DNA of 64,000 nt, taken from Myxococcus stipitatus DSM 14675 (GTDB lineage Bacteria > Myxococcota > Myxococcia > Myxococcales > Myxococcaceae). A program made the translations under genes and the position numbers. Every line of letters begins with the position of its first letter. Position 1 is the first letter of the stretch. The DNA lies in NCBI RefSeq assembly GCF_000331735.1, contig NC_020126.1:3410001-3474000 (forward strand), written 5' to 3'. Shown here in pieces: positions 24,989-32,802 of this stretch. Under the pieces are notes generated by a model. The model ran no database searches, was not told the DNA's origin, and worked only from the letters and a program-made list of their open reading frames with translations.

Positions 24989-26626
24989 TCAGAAGTGGCG
25001 CATCACGGCGTCCACATAGGCCTTGCTGCCGGGAATGATGTCCATGGCCTTGTCGGCGACGACGGCGAGATAGGGCGCCTTCTTGAGGTCGATGACACCC
25101 GTCGCCCCCGCCTCTCGCAAGGCCTTGGCCGACCCCTCGGGATTCTCCACGACCTCTTTCCTGGGGTCGTTGCTGCTCCAGACCGACACGGGGCCTACCT
25201 CTTCGAGCTTGCTGAACAGCTTTGCCCTGTCACCTGGGAGCCGGTCGTAGGGCAGGACGAAGCTCACGGGCGAACCGAACTTCTCCGCCTGTCGAATCAT
25301 GTCCAACGTCGCCTTGCTGTCCGGCTTGAGGGCCCCCTCTCCCGGGTTGAGGGCGAGGATGGCATTCGGAAAGCGCTTGCGGATCTCCCCACCGAACGCC
25401 TCCACTTCGTCGGGCCCCAGATTGAACATCAGCTTCCCATCCGGGATGTTCTTCGCTTGGACCTGGTCCAGCATCTCGAGGTACGCGTCTGCCTTTCCCT
25501 GGACGTCGTCAATCTTGACGTCGAGCTTGAGGCCGACGCCCAGCGCCTTGCCCTTCTCGAGCCACTGATCCAAGGAGAGGTGGGTCCCTTCCTCCTTGTC
25601 GTCATGGGCCATCTGGAGGTTCCACTTCTCCGGGGGAGTGCCAGGCTTGGCCTGGAGATCTCCCTCGAAGAAGTTGTATTTGGGCTGTTCCCCGAAGGCC
25701 TCGGACTGGGTCATCTCCGAGGCCGCCGCCTGGAACTGCTCCTCCGTATTCGTGAGGTGCGCGTTGCTGGCCGCGCTCAGCGGGCTCCCCGCCGTCCAGC
25801 GGTTGTTGGGGTCCATCTTGCCCGGCGGCACGCTGGTATCCGGAGGACGGGTCTCGGGGGCCTGGGTTGCATAGTTGATCGGCCTGTACTCCGTCCGCAG
25901 CTCCGCCCAGGCCTTGTTCTTGTCGCTGTTCATCAGCTCCTTGACCGTCGCCCCCGCCAGCTTGTCCACCCCCGCGGTCTTGCCCTTGTCCTCTCGCAAG
26001 TCCTTCAGGCTGTCATCGAACTGGTTGAGGTCGTTGTCGTTCGGGAGCCCCTGGGCCAGCGCCTGTCCCAGGAAACACAGCCCGTTGGACCCCGCCTTGT
26101 CCGCCACTTGCGCCAACCTGTCCAGGGTGTCGCTCGTGATGTTCTTGCCCTTCTTGTCGTCGATGTTGCTCTTGACCCGCTCGCCCAGGGTCAGGCCTAT
26201 CTCTTGAAGCGTCAGCTTCGAATACGAGAGCAGGTTGTCGACGTAGGCCCGGTCCCCGCCGTGCTGATTCACCAGGTCCAACAGCTTCTGCGACGCGGCA
26301 ACAGGTCCCCCCGTATTCTGGGCCTCCCTCACCGCGTTGACGTCCGGTGCGAGCTCGGGAGGTGGGGTCAAACCCAGGTCGCCGTACTCGGAGGCGGGCT
26401 TGGCCATGGGCTGCGATGCGCTCGCCGCGAGCGGTTCCGCCACGGGCGTTGAGAGCGTCGGCATTCCCGGCGGGGGCCCGGCGGCTGGAATGAACTCATC
26501 CTTCGTCGGCATTCCGACGGGTCCTTGAGGCGCCGCGGGCTCCGCGGGCTTCGTTGGCGGGGATTGCACCGGCGTCTGGCTGATTGACGGAGTCGTGCGC
26601 CCTGACAGCTTGTCCATCCAACCCAT
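24989..26626 (-). CDS. FAM151/menorin-like protein with Pro-rich N-terminus
   Basis: A 545-residue protein. The ATG at 26626 (MGWMDKLSG) follows AAGGAG; the longer frame to 26923 is rejected. Residues 10-95 are Pro/Ala-rich and probably disordered, and 100-240 are helical. From about residue 275 it resembles the FAM151 (DUF2181, menorin) TIM-barrel family, relatives of GDPD phosphodiesterases: SNAHLTN (His290), FFEGDL (Glu321, Asp323), QMAHDD (His341), LSLDQWL, and GLKLDVK (Lys367, Asp369) occur in the right order. The barrel continues to the end. The conserved acidic residues and His suggest a phosphodiesterase-like active site, but no bacterial substrate is known to me. No signal peptide is visible, so any secretion would need a dedicated system. 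Confidence 0.72.
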   Translation of the reverse strand: MGWMDKLSGRTTPSISQTPVQSPPTKPAEPAAPQGPVGMPTKDEFIPAAGPPPGMPTLSTPVAEPLAASASQPMAKPASEYGDLGLTPPPELAPDVNAVREAQNTGGPVAASQKLLDLVNQHGGDRAYVDNLLSYSKLTLQEIGLTLGERVKSNIDDKKGKNITSDTLDRLAQVADKAGSNGLCFLGQALAQGLPNDNDLNQFDDSLKDLREDKGKTAGVDKLAGATVKELMNSDKNKAWAELRTEYRPINYATQAPETRPPDTSVPPGKMDPNNRWTAGSPLSAASNAHLTNTEEQFQAAASEMTQSEAFGEQPKYNFFEGDLQAKPGTPPEKWNLQMAHDDKEEGTHLSLDQWLEKGKALGVGLKLDVKIDDVQGKADAYLEMLDQVQAKNIPDGKLMFNLGPDEVEAFGGEIRKRFPNAILALNPGEGALKPDSKATLDMIRQAEKFGSPVSFVLPYDRLPGDRAKLFSKLEEVGPVSVWSSNDPRKEVVENPEGSAKALREAGATGVIDLKKAPYLAVVADKAMDIIPGSKAYVDAVMRHF

Positions 26627-26867
26627 GGTCGAGCTTCTCCTTGCAAATGGGGATGTCTGACTTCGTGGGTGCGGCGGGCCGAAGCCCTTCGATTCCCCTG
26701 AGGTCGCCTGGAGCCCCGTGGCGCATTTCCTCCTGATTTTCGTGCACCCGCTCTCAAGTCTCTGGAATCTGGAGGGTCCCCGTCGCGTGATGTCCTGGGC
26801 TCGGTGTCTCGGGTGTTGCCGCCGTGTTTCCGCGCCCCCCTGTGCGCAAGGTGCTACACCCGAGGTC

Positions 26868-28175
26868 ATGGCCCGGCCCGTCCCCAGAGCTTCGTACTGT
26901 CCCCACTGCAACGCGCCCTTCACCCGCCAGGCCGCTCAAACGCACTACGTCTGCGGCTACTGCGGCCTCTCGTTCGACGTGGATGGCTCGCTCCCGACGG
27001 CGCCTGGGCGGCCGCCCGCCGCCCGGAACCAGACGGCGCTGATGGTGGTGGGAGGCGGCGCGGTCGTGATGCTGTTGGGGACGATGGCCGCGATTCTCGC
27101 GCTGTCCGCTGGCCCCACGGAGACGCCCGCGCCCAGGCCCAGGCCGCCTCCTCCCGCGGTCGTCACGCCCCCACCCCCGCCCGTCGTCCCTGTTCCCGCG
27201 CCCAAGCCCGTCCGCGAGCGCCTCGAATGGACCGAGCGGGACGCGCCCGCCTTCGTGGACGTCAACGGGGATGGGACGGAGGACATCGTCGGCCATGTCC
27301 GCCGCCATGACGAGACGGGGATGCGGGAGTACGTCGCCGCGTTCGACGGGCGGACGCTCCAGAAGCTCTGGGAGTCGTTGCCCTCGGAAGGCCCGGATGC
27401 CTCGCGCCACACGAAGGTCATCGCCCAGAACGGCCGGCTGGTGATGAGCGAGCAGCGCACCGTGAACCTGCTGGAGCTGGAGACCGGCAAGCGGCTGGGG
27501 CGTGTACCGCTGTCGGACTCGCCTCGCCGGCTCTGCATTCCTCCGGGGGACACGACCTCCGTCTGGGTGGAGGTCGTGGACCATCAGCACCTCCTCTTCG
27601 ACACGCGCACGGCCACCGCGAAGCCCGCGCCTCGGGCACCGAAGGGCTGCCCCACGCCGCCGCTGAGCCCCGAGACGTGCAACATGTCCCGGCCGCCCGA
27701 GCACCCCACGTCCTGTGAGCGCTCCAGCTACCCGCCCTCCGACATCCGAGGCTTCTCCACGAAGTACCTCTTCCGCTCGAATGGCTACACGCTGTCACTG
27801 GGCACGCGGTGGCCGGGGACACAGGTGCCGCTGGTGGGGCTGTACGCGCCCGGCAACCGCAAGCCGCTGTGGCACGACACGGTGTCCGACAAGGACCCGC
27901 TCCTCCTGCGGGACTCCGCGCCGGAGGTGGGGGAGCTGACGAAGGACGCCGTGTACATCGTCTACGCGCTGGAGCAGGGGGGCTTGCAGCTCATCCGGCG
28001 AGACCTGCGCACGGGCACCATCGCGTGGGACGTGGCCATCCCCCATTCCCAATCCCTGCCCGCGCTGGCCGCCATCTGGGTCCGAGGCACCCGGGTCTAT
28101 GTGCCCCACTGGAACCGGCTGCACATCTTCGATGCGACCACGGGGGACCTGCTGGGCGCCATCGGCGGAGGCTGA
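26868..28175 (+). CDS. Zinc-ribbon, single-pass membrane, PQQ-like propeller protein
   Basis: A 435-residue protein starting MARPVPRASYCPHC with GAGG four bases upstream. Residues 10-32 form a zinc ribbon (CPHC and CGYC pairs). Residues about 58-80 are one membrane helix, followed by a Pro-rich spacer. From about residue 115 there are repeated beta-strands of PQQ/WD type: a DVNGDGTEDIVG calcium-like loop, AAFDGRTLQKLW, LLELETGKRLG and LHIFDATTGDLLG. The likely topology is a cytoplasmic ribbon with the propeller in the periplasm. Its role is unknown. It is divergent from the FAM151-like gene (241 bases between starts). Confidence 0.7.
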   Translation: MARPVPRASYCPHCNAPFTRQAAQTHYVCGYCGLSFDVDGSLPTAPGRPPAARNQTALMVVGGGAVVMLLGTMAAILALSAGPTETPAPRPRPPPPAVVTPPPPPVVPVPAPKPVRERLEWTERDAPAFVDVNGDGTEDIVGHVRRHDETGMREYVAAFDGRTLQKLWESLPSEGPDASRHTKVIAQNGRLVMSEQRTVNLLELETGKRLGRVPLSDSPRRLCIPPGDTTSVWVEVVDHQHLLFDTRTATAKPAPRAPKGCPTPPLSPETCNMSRPPEHPTSCERSSYPPSDIRGFSTKYLFRSNGYTLSLGTRWPGTQVPLVGLYAPGNRKPLWHDTVSDKDPLLLRDSAPEVGELTKDAVYIVYALEQGGLQLIRRDLRTGTIAWDVAIPHSQSLPALAAIWVRGTRVYVPHWNRLHIFDATTGDLLGAIGGG

Positions 28176-28184
28176 CGCGGCCGT

Positions 28185-28215
28185 TGACACGTCAGCGATG
28201 TCTCATGACGTGTCA
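28185..28215. promoter_or_regulatory. Perfect inverted repeat, candidate activator site or terminator
   Basis: TGACACGTCA (28185-28194) and TGACGTGTCA (28206-28215) are exact reverse complements separated by 11 bases. Each half is itself nearly palindromic (TGAC-N2-GTCA), as expected for a dimeric regulator. It lies 9 bases after the stop at 28175, so a terminator hairpin is the alternative, but it lacks a U-tract. It is about 150 bases upstream of the -24/-12 element, a typical distance for an enhancer-binding protein. Confidence 0.5.
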
Positions 28216-28365
28216 GCCCCGCAGCTTGATACGTCTCAGGTCCCGCGGTGCGGGGCTCCTCGGATGACCTCGCCCTGACCTGAGAGTGCCCCGCACGACG
28301 CGTCTGTCGGAGCGCGGAGGCCCCGGGTCCACCAGGGGCGTGACGGTGGCTCGTCGGGATGCGAC

Positions 28366-28381
28366 TGGCATTGGCGTTGCA
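28366..28381 (+). promoter_or_regulatory. Candidate sigma-54 (-24/-12) promoter
   Basis: TGGCATTGGCGTTGCA matches the RpoN consensus TGGCACG-N4-TTGCW with the exact spacing between GG and GC. It lies about 137 bases before the ATG at 28518 and points at that gene. Myxobacteria are known for many sigma-54 activators. Confidence 0.62.
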
Positions 28382-28517
28382 ATGTCGCGCCGCATCTCAC
28401 GGTGAGCCCGTTACGTCGTACCCCTACTTCACCCCGAGAGTGTCAATGGCTGACGCCGTGCGATAAACTCTCGCATGCCGTCGGTGCTTGGCTTTCCATG
28501 GGAAGGACCAATCTCAA

Positions 28518-29456
28518 ATGATGGATCAAACTCCGGAATATCAATCCTGTATCCAGGGCTCGGAGAAAGTGTCCTGGCGTCTGGACGAGCTGTTGCCGAA
28601 GGACACCGTCCTGGACTTCAGCCGCCGGTTCCTGTCGGACGAGCTGACGGGGGCGGAAGCGATTCCCTTCCTGAGCGCGGAGGAGCGGCTGATGCTGAAT
28701 CACATCCGCTCCAACAGCTATGCGCACCTGTTCCTGTTCCTGGAGGAGTACGCGGTGGCCCTGGCCGCCCAGCGCGCCGGGCTGGAGCTGCACGGGAATG
28801 CGACGCACATGCGCGCGCTCCTGCGCTTCACGGAGGAGGAGCTGAAGCACCAGCAGCTCTTCGCGCGCTTCACCAGCGCGTTCGCCCGGGGGTTCAAGAT
28901 CGTCCCCGCGCTGCTCGACAACCACGTCGAGGTGGCGCGGGCCATCATGGCGAAGTCGAACCTGAGCGTGCTCATCTTCAACCTGCACCTGGAGTTGATG
29001 ACGCAGCAGCACTATCTGGAGATGGTCCGCAACAACAAGACCGAGGTGCTGGACCCGCTGTTCTGCAACATGCTGAAGCACCACTGGCTCGAGGAGGCGC
29101 AGCACACCCGGCTGGACTTCCTGGAGGCGCAGAAGATCCTGGCCCGGGAGCCTGGTGCGTTGGATGCGGCCCTCACGGAGTACGCGGAGCTGCTCCAGGC
29201 GCTTCGGGCGACGTTGACGGCCCAGCTCGCGTTGGACCTCCAGTCCCTGGAGCGGGCGGTGGGGCGTACGTTCTCGCCGGAGGAGCACAAGTACCTGTCC
29301 GAGTCGCAGGAGCGTTCGTATGTCTGGGGCTTCATTGGCATGGGGATGAAGGCGCCCCTCTTCCTCTCGCGCCTGCGTGCGCTGTCTCCCCGCGCTGAGC
29401 GGCGCATCATGGAGCTGGCGCCGACGTACTACTGCCACGTGGACGCCGCGGCCTGA
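28518..29456 (+). CDS. Ferritin-like diiron protein, function unknown
   Basis: A 312-residue, all-helical soluble protein. The ATG at 28518 follows GGAAGGA; the TTG start 30 bases upstream is rejected. The metal ligands expected for a four-helix diiron site are present in order: FLEEYA (Glu76 or Glu77), EEELKH (Glu108, His111), NLHLEL (Glu159) and LEEAQH (Glu193, His196). This is the E...ExxH...E...ExxH pattern of ferritin-like oxidases and AurF-type N-oxygenases, but I cannot place it in a named family. A candidate sigma-54 promoter lies upstream, and an unknown small protein gene follows 95 bases later on the same strand. Confidence 0.75.
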   Translation: MMDQTPEYQSCIQGSEKVSWRLDELLPKDTVLDFSRRFLSDELTGAEAIPFLSAEERLMLNHIRSNSYAHLFLFLEEYAVALAAQRAGLELHGNATHMRALLRFTEEELKHQQLFARFTSAFARGFKIVPALLDNHVEVARAIMAKSNLSVLIFNLHLELMTQQHYLEMVRNNKTEVLDPLFCNMLKHHWLEEAQHTRLDFLEAQKILAREPGALDAALTEYAELLQALRATLTAQLALDLQSLERAVGRTFSPEEHKYLSESQERSYVWGFIGMGMKAPLFLSRLRALSPRAERRIMELAPTYYCHVDAAA

Positions 29457-29551
29457 CGTCCAGCAGGGACGGGACCACGAAGTCGCCGCGAGTCTTCGCT
29501 GTGCGCTCGTGGTCCCGGTGGCGTGTTTCAGAATTCCTTTCAGGGAGAGTC

Positions 29552-30094
29552 ATGTCCGTCAAGGAAATCGTTCCAGACTTGCTCAAGCTCATCGCGGATG
29601 TCGTTGGGAAGGCGGTCCTGCCCAATGTGTTCACGACGAAGGCGGTCTCGATACAGTTCAACAACTATGGAACCGAGAAGTATGACCTGTGGTACGCCGT
29701 GGGCGACAGGTTCGAGTTCATGGGCATCCTGGAGAAGGGGAAGATGCACCTGAACCTGTCCAGGGAGAAGGCCGGCGGGGTCGTGGTCATCTCGAACAAG
29801 AAGCGGACGAAGTACGCCATGGTGGTGCCGCTGCATGACTTTGTCATGACGCCTGGCAACCTGACTCCGAGCAGGCGCGGAGTGGGGACGTACTACGTGG
29901 AGGTGAACCCGGAGGATGCTTCGGTCTGGGTCCACTACAAGGCGTCCGTGCTGGGGAACAACGGGACGGAGCTGTACAAGTGGGGTGTCGAGCTGGAGAT
30001 CGAGAAGACGCGGGAGAGTGTCGAGTACCCGTGGAAGAAGGACTTCGCCACCATCGCGCCGTACTTGCGAGACGACGTGAAGGATGAGGAGTAG
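29552..30094 (+). CDS. Hypothetical protein
   Basis: A 180-residue protein, ATG preceded by AGGGAGAG. The first 25 residues are a hydrophobic helix (IVPDLLKLIADVVGKAVLP), and the rest is predicted beta-rich with several aromatic strands (KYDLWYAVGDRFEFMG, GTYYVEVNPEDASVWVHY). No catalytic motif is visible. The fold might be an actinoporin-like or lectin-like beta-sandwich, but this is only an impression. Lys and Asn are more frequent than in most neighbours. It may be in one transcript with the diiron gene. Confidence 0.65.
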   Translation: MSVKEIVPDLLKLIADVVGKAVLPNVFTTKAVSIQFNNYGTEKYDLWYAVGDRFEFMGILEKGKMHLNLSREKAGGVVVISNKKRTKYAMVVPLHDFVMTPGNLTPSRRGVGTYYVEVNPEDASVWVHYKASVLGNNGTELYKWGVELEIEKTRESVEYPWKKDFATIAPYLRDDVKDEE

Positions 30095-30166
30095 CCGTCG
30101 CTCTCGTGGCTGAAGGGGGCGAGGAGTTGATGGACGGGGTGTCGGCTTCTGCGATAGCCGTCCGTG

Positions 30167-30478
30167 ATGTCACGCGCCAGGCTGGAGGGACGGTTGGTCG
30201 ATGCTCGAGGCAACCTCATCGGAGGGGTTCGTGTCTCCGAGAAGGGCGGTCGTTGGTCGGGAGATATCGACCTCGGCGGCACGGCCTCGAGCATCGTTTC
30301 GCTCTTCACGCGGTTCGAAGAGATGGTGAACGGGCAGATGTTCTCTTTCCTGGACGAGATGGAGGCGGAGATCCGCCAGCTCGGTGTGCGGCTCCTGACC
30401 ACGGAGGGGACGTCCCTCCCAGTGGATGACCTGCAGATCTACCCAGCGGAGCGTGTGGTTTCGTTCCGAACCCCTTGA
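30167..30478 (+). CDS. Small hypothetical protein
   Basis: A 103-residue protein (MSRARLEGRLVDARGN start). It opens with beta-strands (LEGRLVDARGNLIGGVRVSEKGGRWSGDI), followed by a helix (IVSLFTRFEEMVNGQMFSFLDEMEAEI) and two more strands. The strand pattern and acidic helix look like real protein, although the ribosome binding site is weak. It lies 72 bases after the 180-residue protein and is probably in the same transcript. No family recognised. Confidence 0.5.
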   Translation: MSRARLEGRLVDARGNLIGGVRVSEKGGRWSGDIDLGGTASSIVSLFTRFEEMVNGQMFSFLDEMEAEIRQLGVRLLTTEGTSLPVDDLQIYPAERVVSFRTP

Positions 30479-30571
30479 GCAGGCTCTCGTCAGCTCCTCG
30501 TTCGCGGACACCCCAGATGCCTCACCGCGCATCTCGGATGTCCGCGAAATCGGGCGATGTCGCTGCGTGCT

Positions 30572-31573
30572 TCAGCGGACGCGTCCGTTGGCGTCAGCGA
30601 TCCCCGCCTCCCTCAGTGTGGAGACCAGCGAAGCGTTCCCCGGGGTGAGGACGACGGGAATGTCCTGGTTGCCGAGGCGGACGGAGCCTCGGCCCGCGAC
30701 TCCCGCGGTCTGCTGTGCTCCGGGCATCCCCATCAGCGTGTTGAAGCTGCCCTGGGACGTCGCCACGATTCCCTTGAGGTTTCCCTCGAGCGGGACCTTC
30801 TCCCAATGCAACTGCTCATTGTTCGCCTGGATGCCTCCGGTGTTCACCGTGTCGTTGAAGGCCCGGTTGCGGCCTGACTCCGTCTGATGAGACCAGAGCG
30901 GGGCCCGGCCCAGCGGGTCATTGCTGGGGAGGCCCGCCTGATGCGTCGGCGTCGAGCCTGGAACCCTGCCCATGTTGTCCGTCGAGGACGCTCGCCATCC
31001 ATGTTGGGGGTTCTGCAAGACCGTGGGGCTGAGAATCAGCTGCACCTTGCTGTCATTGCTCCCCACGCCATGGCCTTGGGCCTGCCAGGTCGCCTGCTGC
31101 GTTCCCACCGCGCGCGTGTAGACCGCCAACGCTCCGCCGCCGTTCTTGTCCGCCTCCCGCGAATAGTTTCCGTCCCTCCCCAGCCTGCTGTAGGCGGAGT
31201 TGAGCTGGCCTTGCTGGAGCGCGCTCTGCACGTGCTCCGGGGCCATCCCATGCGTGAGGCACGAGGCGTTGGTGATGTTGAGGTGGGTCTGCGGTCTGCC
31301 GGCGCGCGGGGGCGCCAGTGCAGGGCAGGGGCCCTGCGGATGATGGAGGCTCCCAGTCCCCTGCGTAGGGGCGGTCGCCGGCGCCTGGAACGTGCTGACG
31401 CCCTGATGGGATTGGAGGGCCGGAGGGGCTGGCTTGGGAATCCTGCTCTGATGGGCGACGTTCGAGAGATCGGGAATCGTCGTCGCGAGGCTCGGAGGAG
31501 GACGAGGTCCTTCCGGGCGCGTGCTGATGGGGGGACTGTTGGGCGCTCTGACAGGCTTGGGGATTCGGGTCAT
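30572..31573 (-). CDS. Pro-rich protein with unknown C-terminal domain, possible toxin-like effector
   Basis: A 333-residue protein starting MTRIPKPVRAP; a GTG at 31660 is the alternative, and neither has a good ribosome binding site. Residues 1-100 are Pro/Ser/Thr-rich and probably disordered. From about 105 a compact domain follows with AVYTRAVGTQQATWQ, KVQLILSPTVL, WRASSTDNMGRVPG and FNDTVNTGGIQANNEQLHW segments. Short proteins with a Pro-rich leader and a compact C-terminal domain are often secreted toxins, and the layout resembles the FAM151-like protein at 24989, but I recognise no toxin family and no immunity gene on the same strand. The end of the domain (NASLVSTLREAGIADANGR) is typical of a folded helix. 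Confidence 0.55.
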   Translation of the reverse strand: MTRIPKPVRAPNSPPISTRPEGPRPPPSLATTIPDLSNVAHQSRIPKPAPPALQSHQGVSTFQAPATAPTQGTGSLHHPQGPCPALAPPRAGRPQTHLNITNASCLTHGMAPEHVQSALQQGQLNSAYSRLGRDGNYSREADKNGGGALAVYTRAVGTQQATWQAQGHGVGSNDSKVQLILSPTVLQNPQHGWRASSTDNMGRVPGSTPTHQAGLPSNDPLGRAPLWSHQTESGRNRAFNDTVNTGGIQANNEQLHWEKVPLEGNLKGIVATSQGSFNTLMGMPGAQQTAGVAGRGSVRLGNQDIPVVLTPGNASLVSTLREAGIADANGRVR

Positions 31574-31769
31574 GGCTCGGGAGGGTGCTTGGAGTTTCGG
31601 CAGCGCACCTACTCCCCACGCCGTCAGCTGTCGGGCAAATCGTCCGCCCCTGCCCGACACGCTGTCTGGTTTTCATTCAAAGGCAGCACTCCGCACCCAA
31701 GAGCAAGGCGTGCGGGCGAGACCCGCTATCTCCTTTCAGACAAGCCACCCCTGAGCCGCGCGCGCGTGG

Positions 31770-32735
31770 CTACTCGCGGACCCCCTGGACCGGCACGAGC
31801 GGCCTGGTCGCCGCGGGGCAGCCCCGGCCGAGGTTCCGTTTCACGATGGCGAAGTCCGTGAAGTCCACCACCGCATCGCCATTGAGGTCCGCCCTGGGGT
31901 CCGCGGGCGGGACGCTCATCCCATAGTGGGTCATGACGAAGTTGTAGTCCTTCGAGTCGACGCAGCCGTTCGCATCGGTGTCCCCCGGGATGGGCAGGGG
32001 GCGCGAGTCATCGATGGGCGTGTACTTGCCCCCCGAGTCCTTCGCCATGCCTCGCATCAACGCGAGGAAGGGATGCTCGCCCGGCTCCGCGGTGGTGGGG
32101 GTGAGGGCGATGTGGTTGTAGAAGACATCCGCGTCGAAGACGAGCTGGAAGGGATTGGGGCTGTCGCGCAGCGGGTCCCCCGTCTTGAGCATGTTCCGGA
32201 CCTTCCACTCCCACGAGTCCTCCTGGAGGTCGGGATACTTCGTGGTGCTGGGGTGGCCGTAACACATCGTCGTCTCGGGCGTGCTGTTCTCCTCGCCATC
32301 CGAGATGAGGTGGACGACCTTGCGAGCGTCGACGCCCGGCGCGAACTGGAGCAGCACGTCCGCCGCGTCGCAGACCGACAGCGCGAGCGGCGTCGTGCCC
32401 ACGCCGGCGCTCAGTCTCCCGAGCGTCGCCAGCGTCGTCGCCCCGTCCTTGAAGTCCTGCTCACGACGGTAGGTGCTGCCCTCGAAGGACCAGACCGCGA
32501 ACAGCCGGGGCAGGGCATTGGGCATCTGCACGAAGTCCCGGCCTCGCGTCAGCGCCTCTTCGAAGCGCGTCAGCCCGGACGCCCGCGTCGTCCGCATGGA
32601 GCCGCTGCGGTCGATCAAGATGACGACGTGCTCCTCGGTGAAGGCCCGCGCCGAGGTGCCCGTCAACACGCACAGCGCGAAGCAGGCACTCGCGAGGATT
32701 CGCGAGCCGTGTCGAGTCAGCATGCGAGACAACAT
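31770..32735 (-). CDS. Exported von Willebrand factor A protein with dockerin-like C-terminus
   Basis: A 321-residue protein with AGGAG before the ATG and a signal peptide ending SARA (about residue 31). The VWA domain starts at 36 with an intact MIDAS motif DRSGS (Asp42, Ser44, Ser46). A further motif HLISDGEE follows near 145. Residues about 250-306 contain two EF-hand-like loops (DTDANGCVDSKDY and DLNGDAVVDFTDF) arranged like a type I dockerin, the calcium-binding half of dockerin-cohesin pairs. No cohesin is visible in the window. Last gene of the six-gene exported operon; 67 bases separate it from the RCC1 gene. Confidence 0.82.
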   Translation of the reverse strand: MLSRMLTRHGSRILASACFALCVLTGTSARAFTEEHVVILIDRSGSMRTTRASGLTRFEEALTRGRDFVQMPNALPRLFAVWSFEGSTYRREQDFKDGATTLATLGRLSAGVGTTPLALSVCDAADVLLQFAPGVDARKVVHLISDGEENSTPETTMCYGHPSTTKYPDLQEDSWEWKVRNMLKTGDPLRDSPNPFQLVFDADVFYNHIALTPTTAEPGEHPFLALMRGMAKDSGGKYTPIDDSRPLPIPGDTDANGCVDSKDYNFVMTHYGMSVPPADPRADLNGDAVVDFTDFAIVKRNLGRGCPAATRPLVPVQGVRE

Positions 32736-32802
32736 GAGCGTCTCCTGTCAGAGGGGTGATGCGGGCAGGACGGGGCCTCCCGTCCCGCGAAACCGTGGCG
32801 CT

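Larger units (their letters stand above)
28176..28517. other. Intergenic region with palindrome and sigma-54-type promoter
   Basis: A 342-base stretch between the propeller gene and the diiron gene. It contains a perfect inverted repeat (28185-28215) and a -24/-12 type promoter (28366-28381), annotated separately. I see no small gene in it. Confidence 0.6.

Noticed and set aside
30167-31573. Toxin-immunity pair formed by the 103-residue protein and the Pro-rich protein
   Set aside because: The two genes are convergent on opposite strands, not an operon, and neither matches a known toxin or immunity family.
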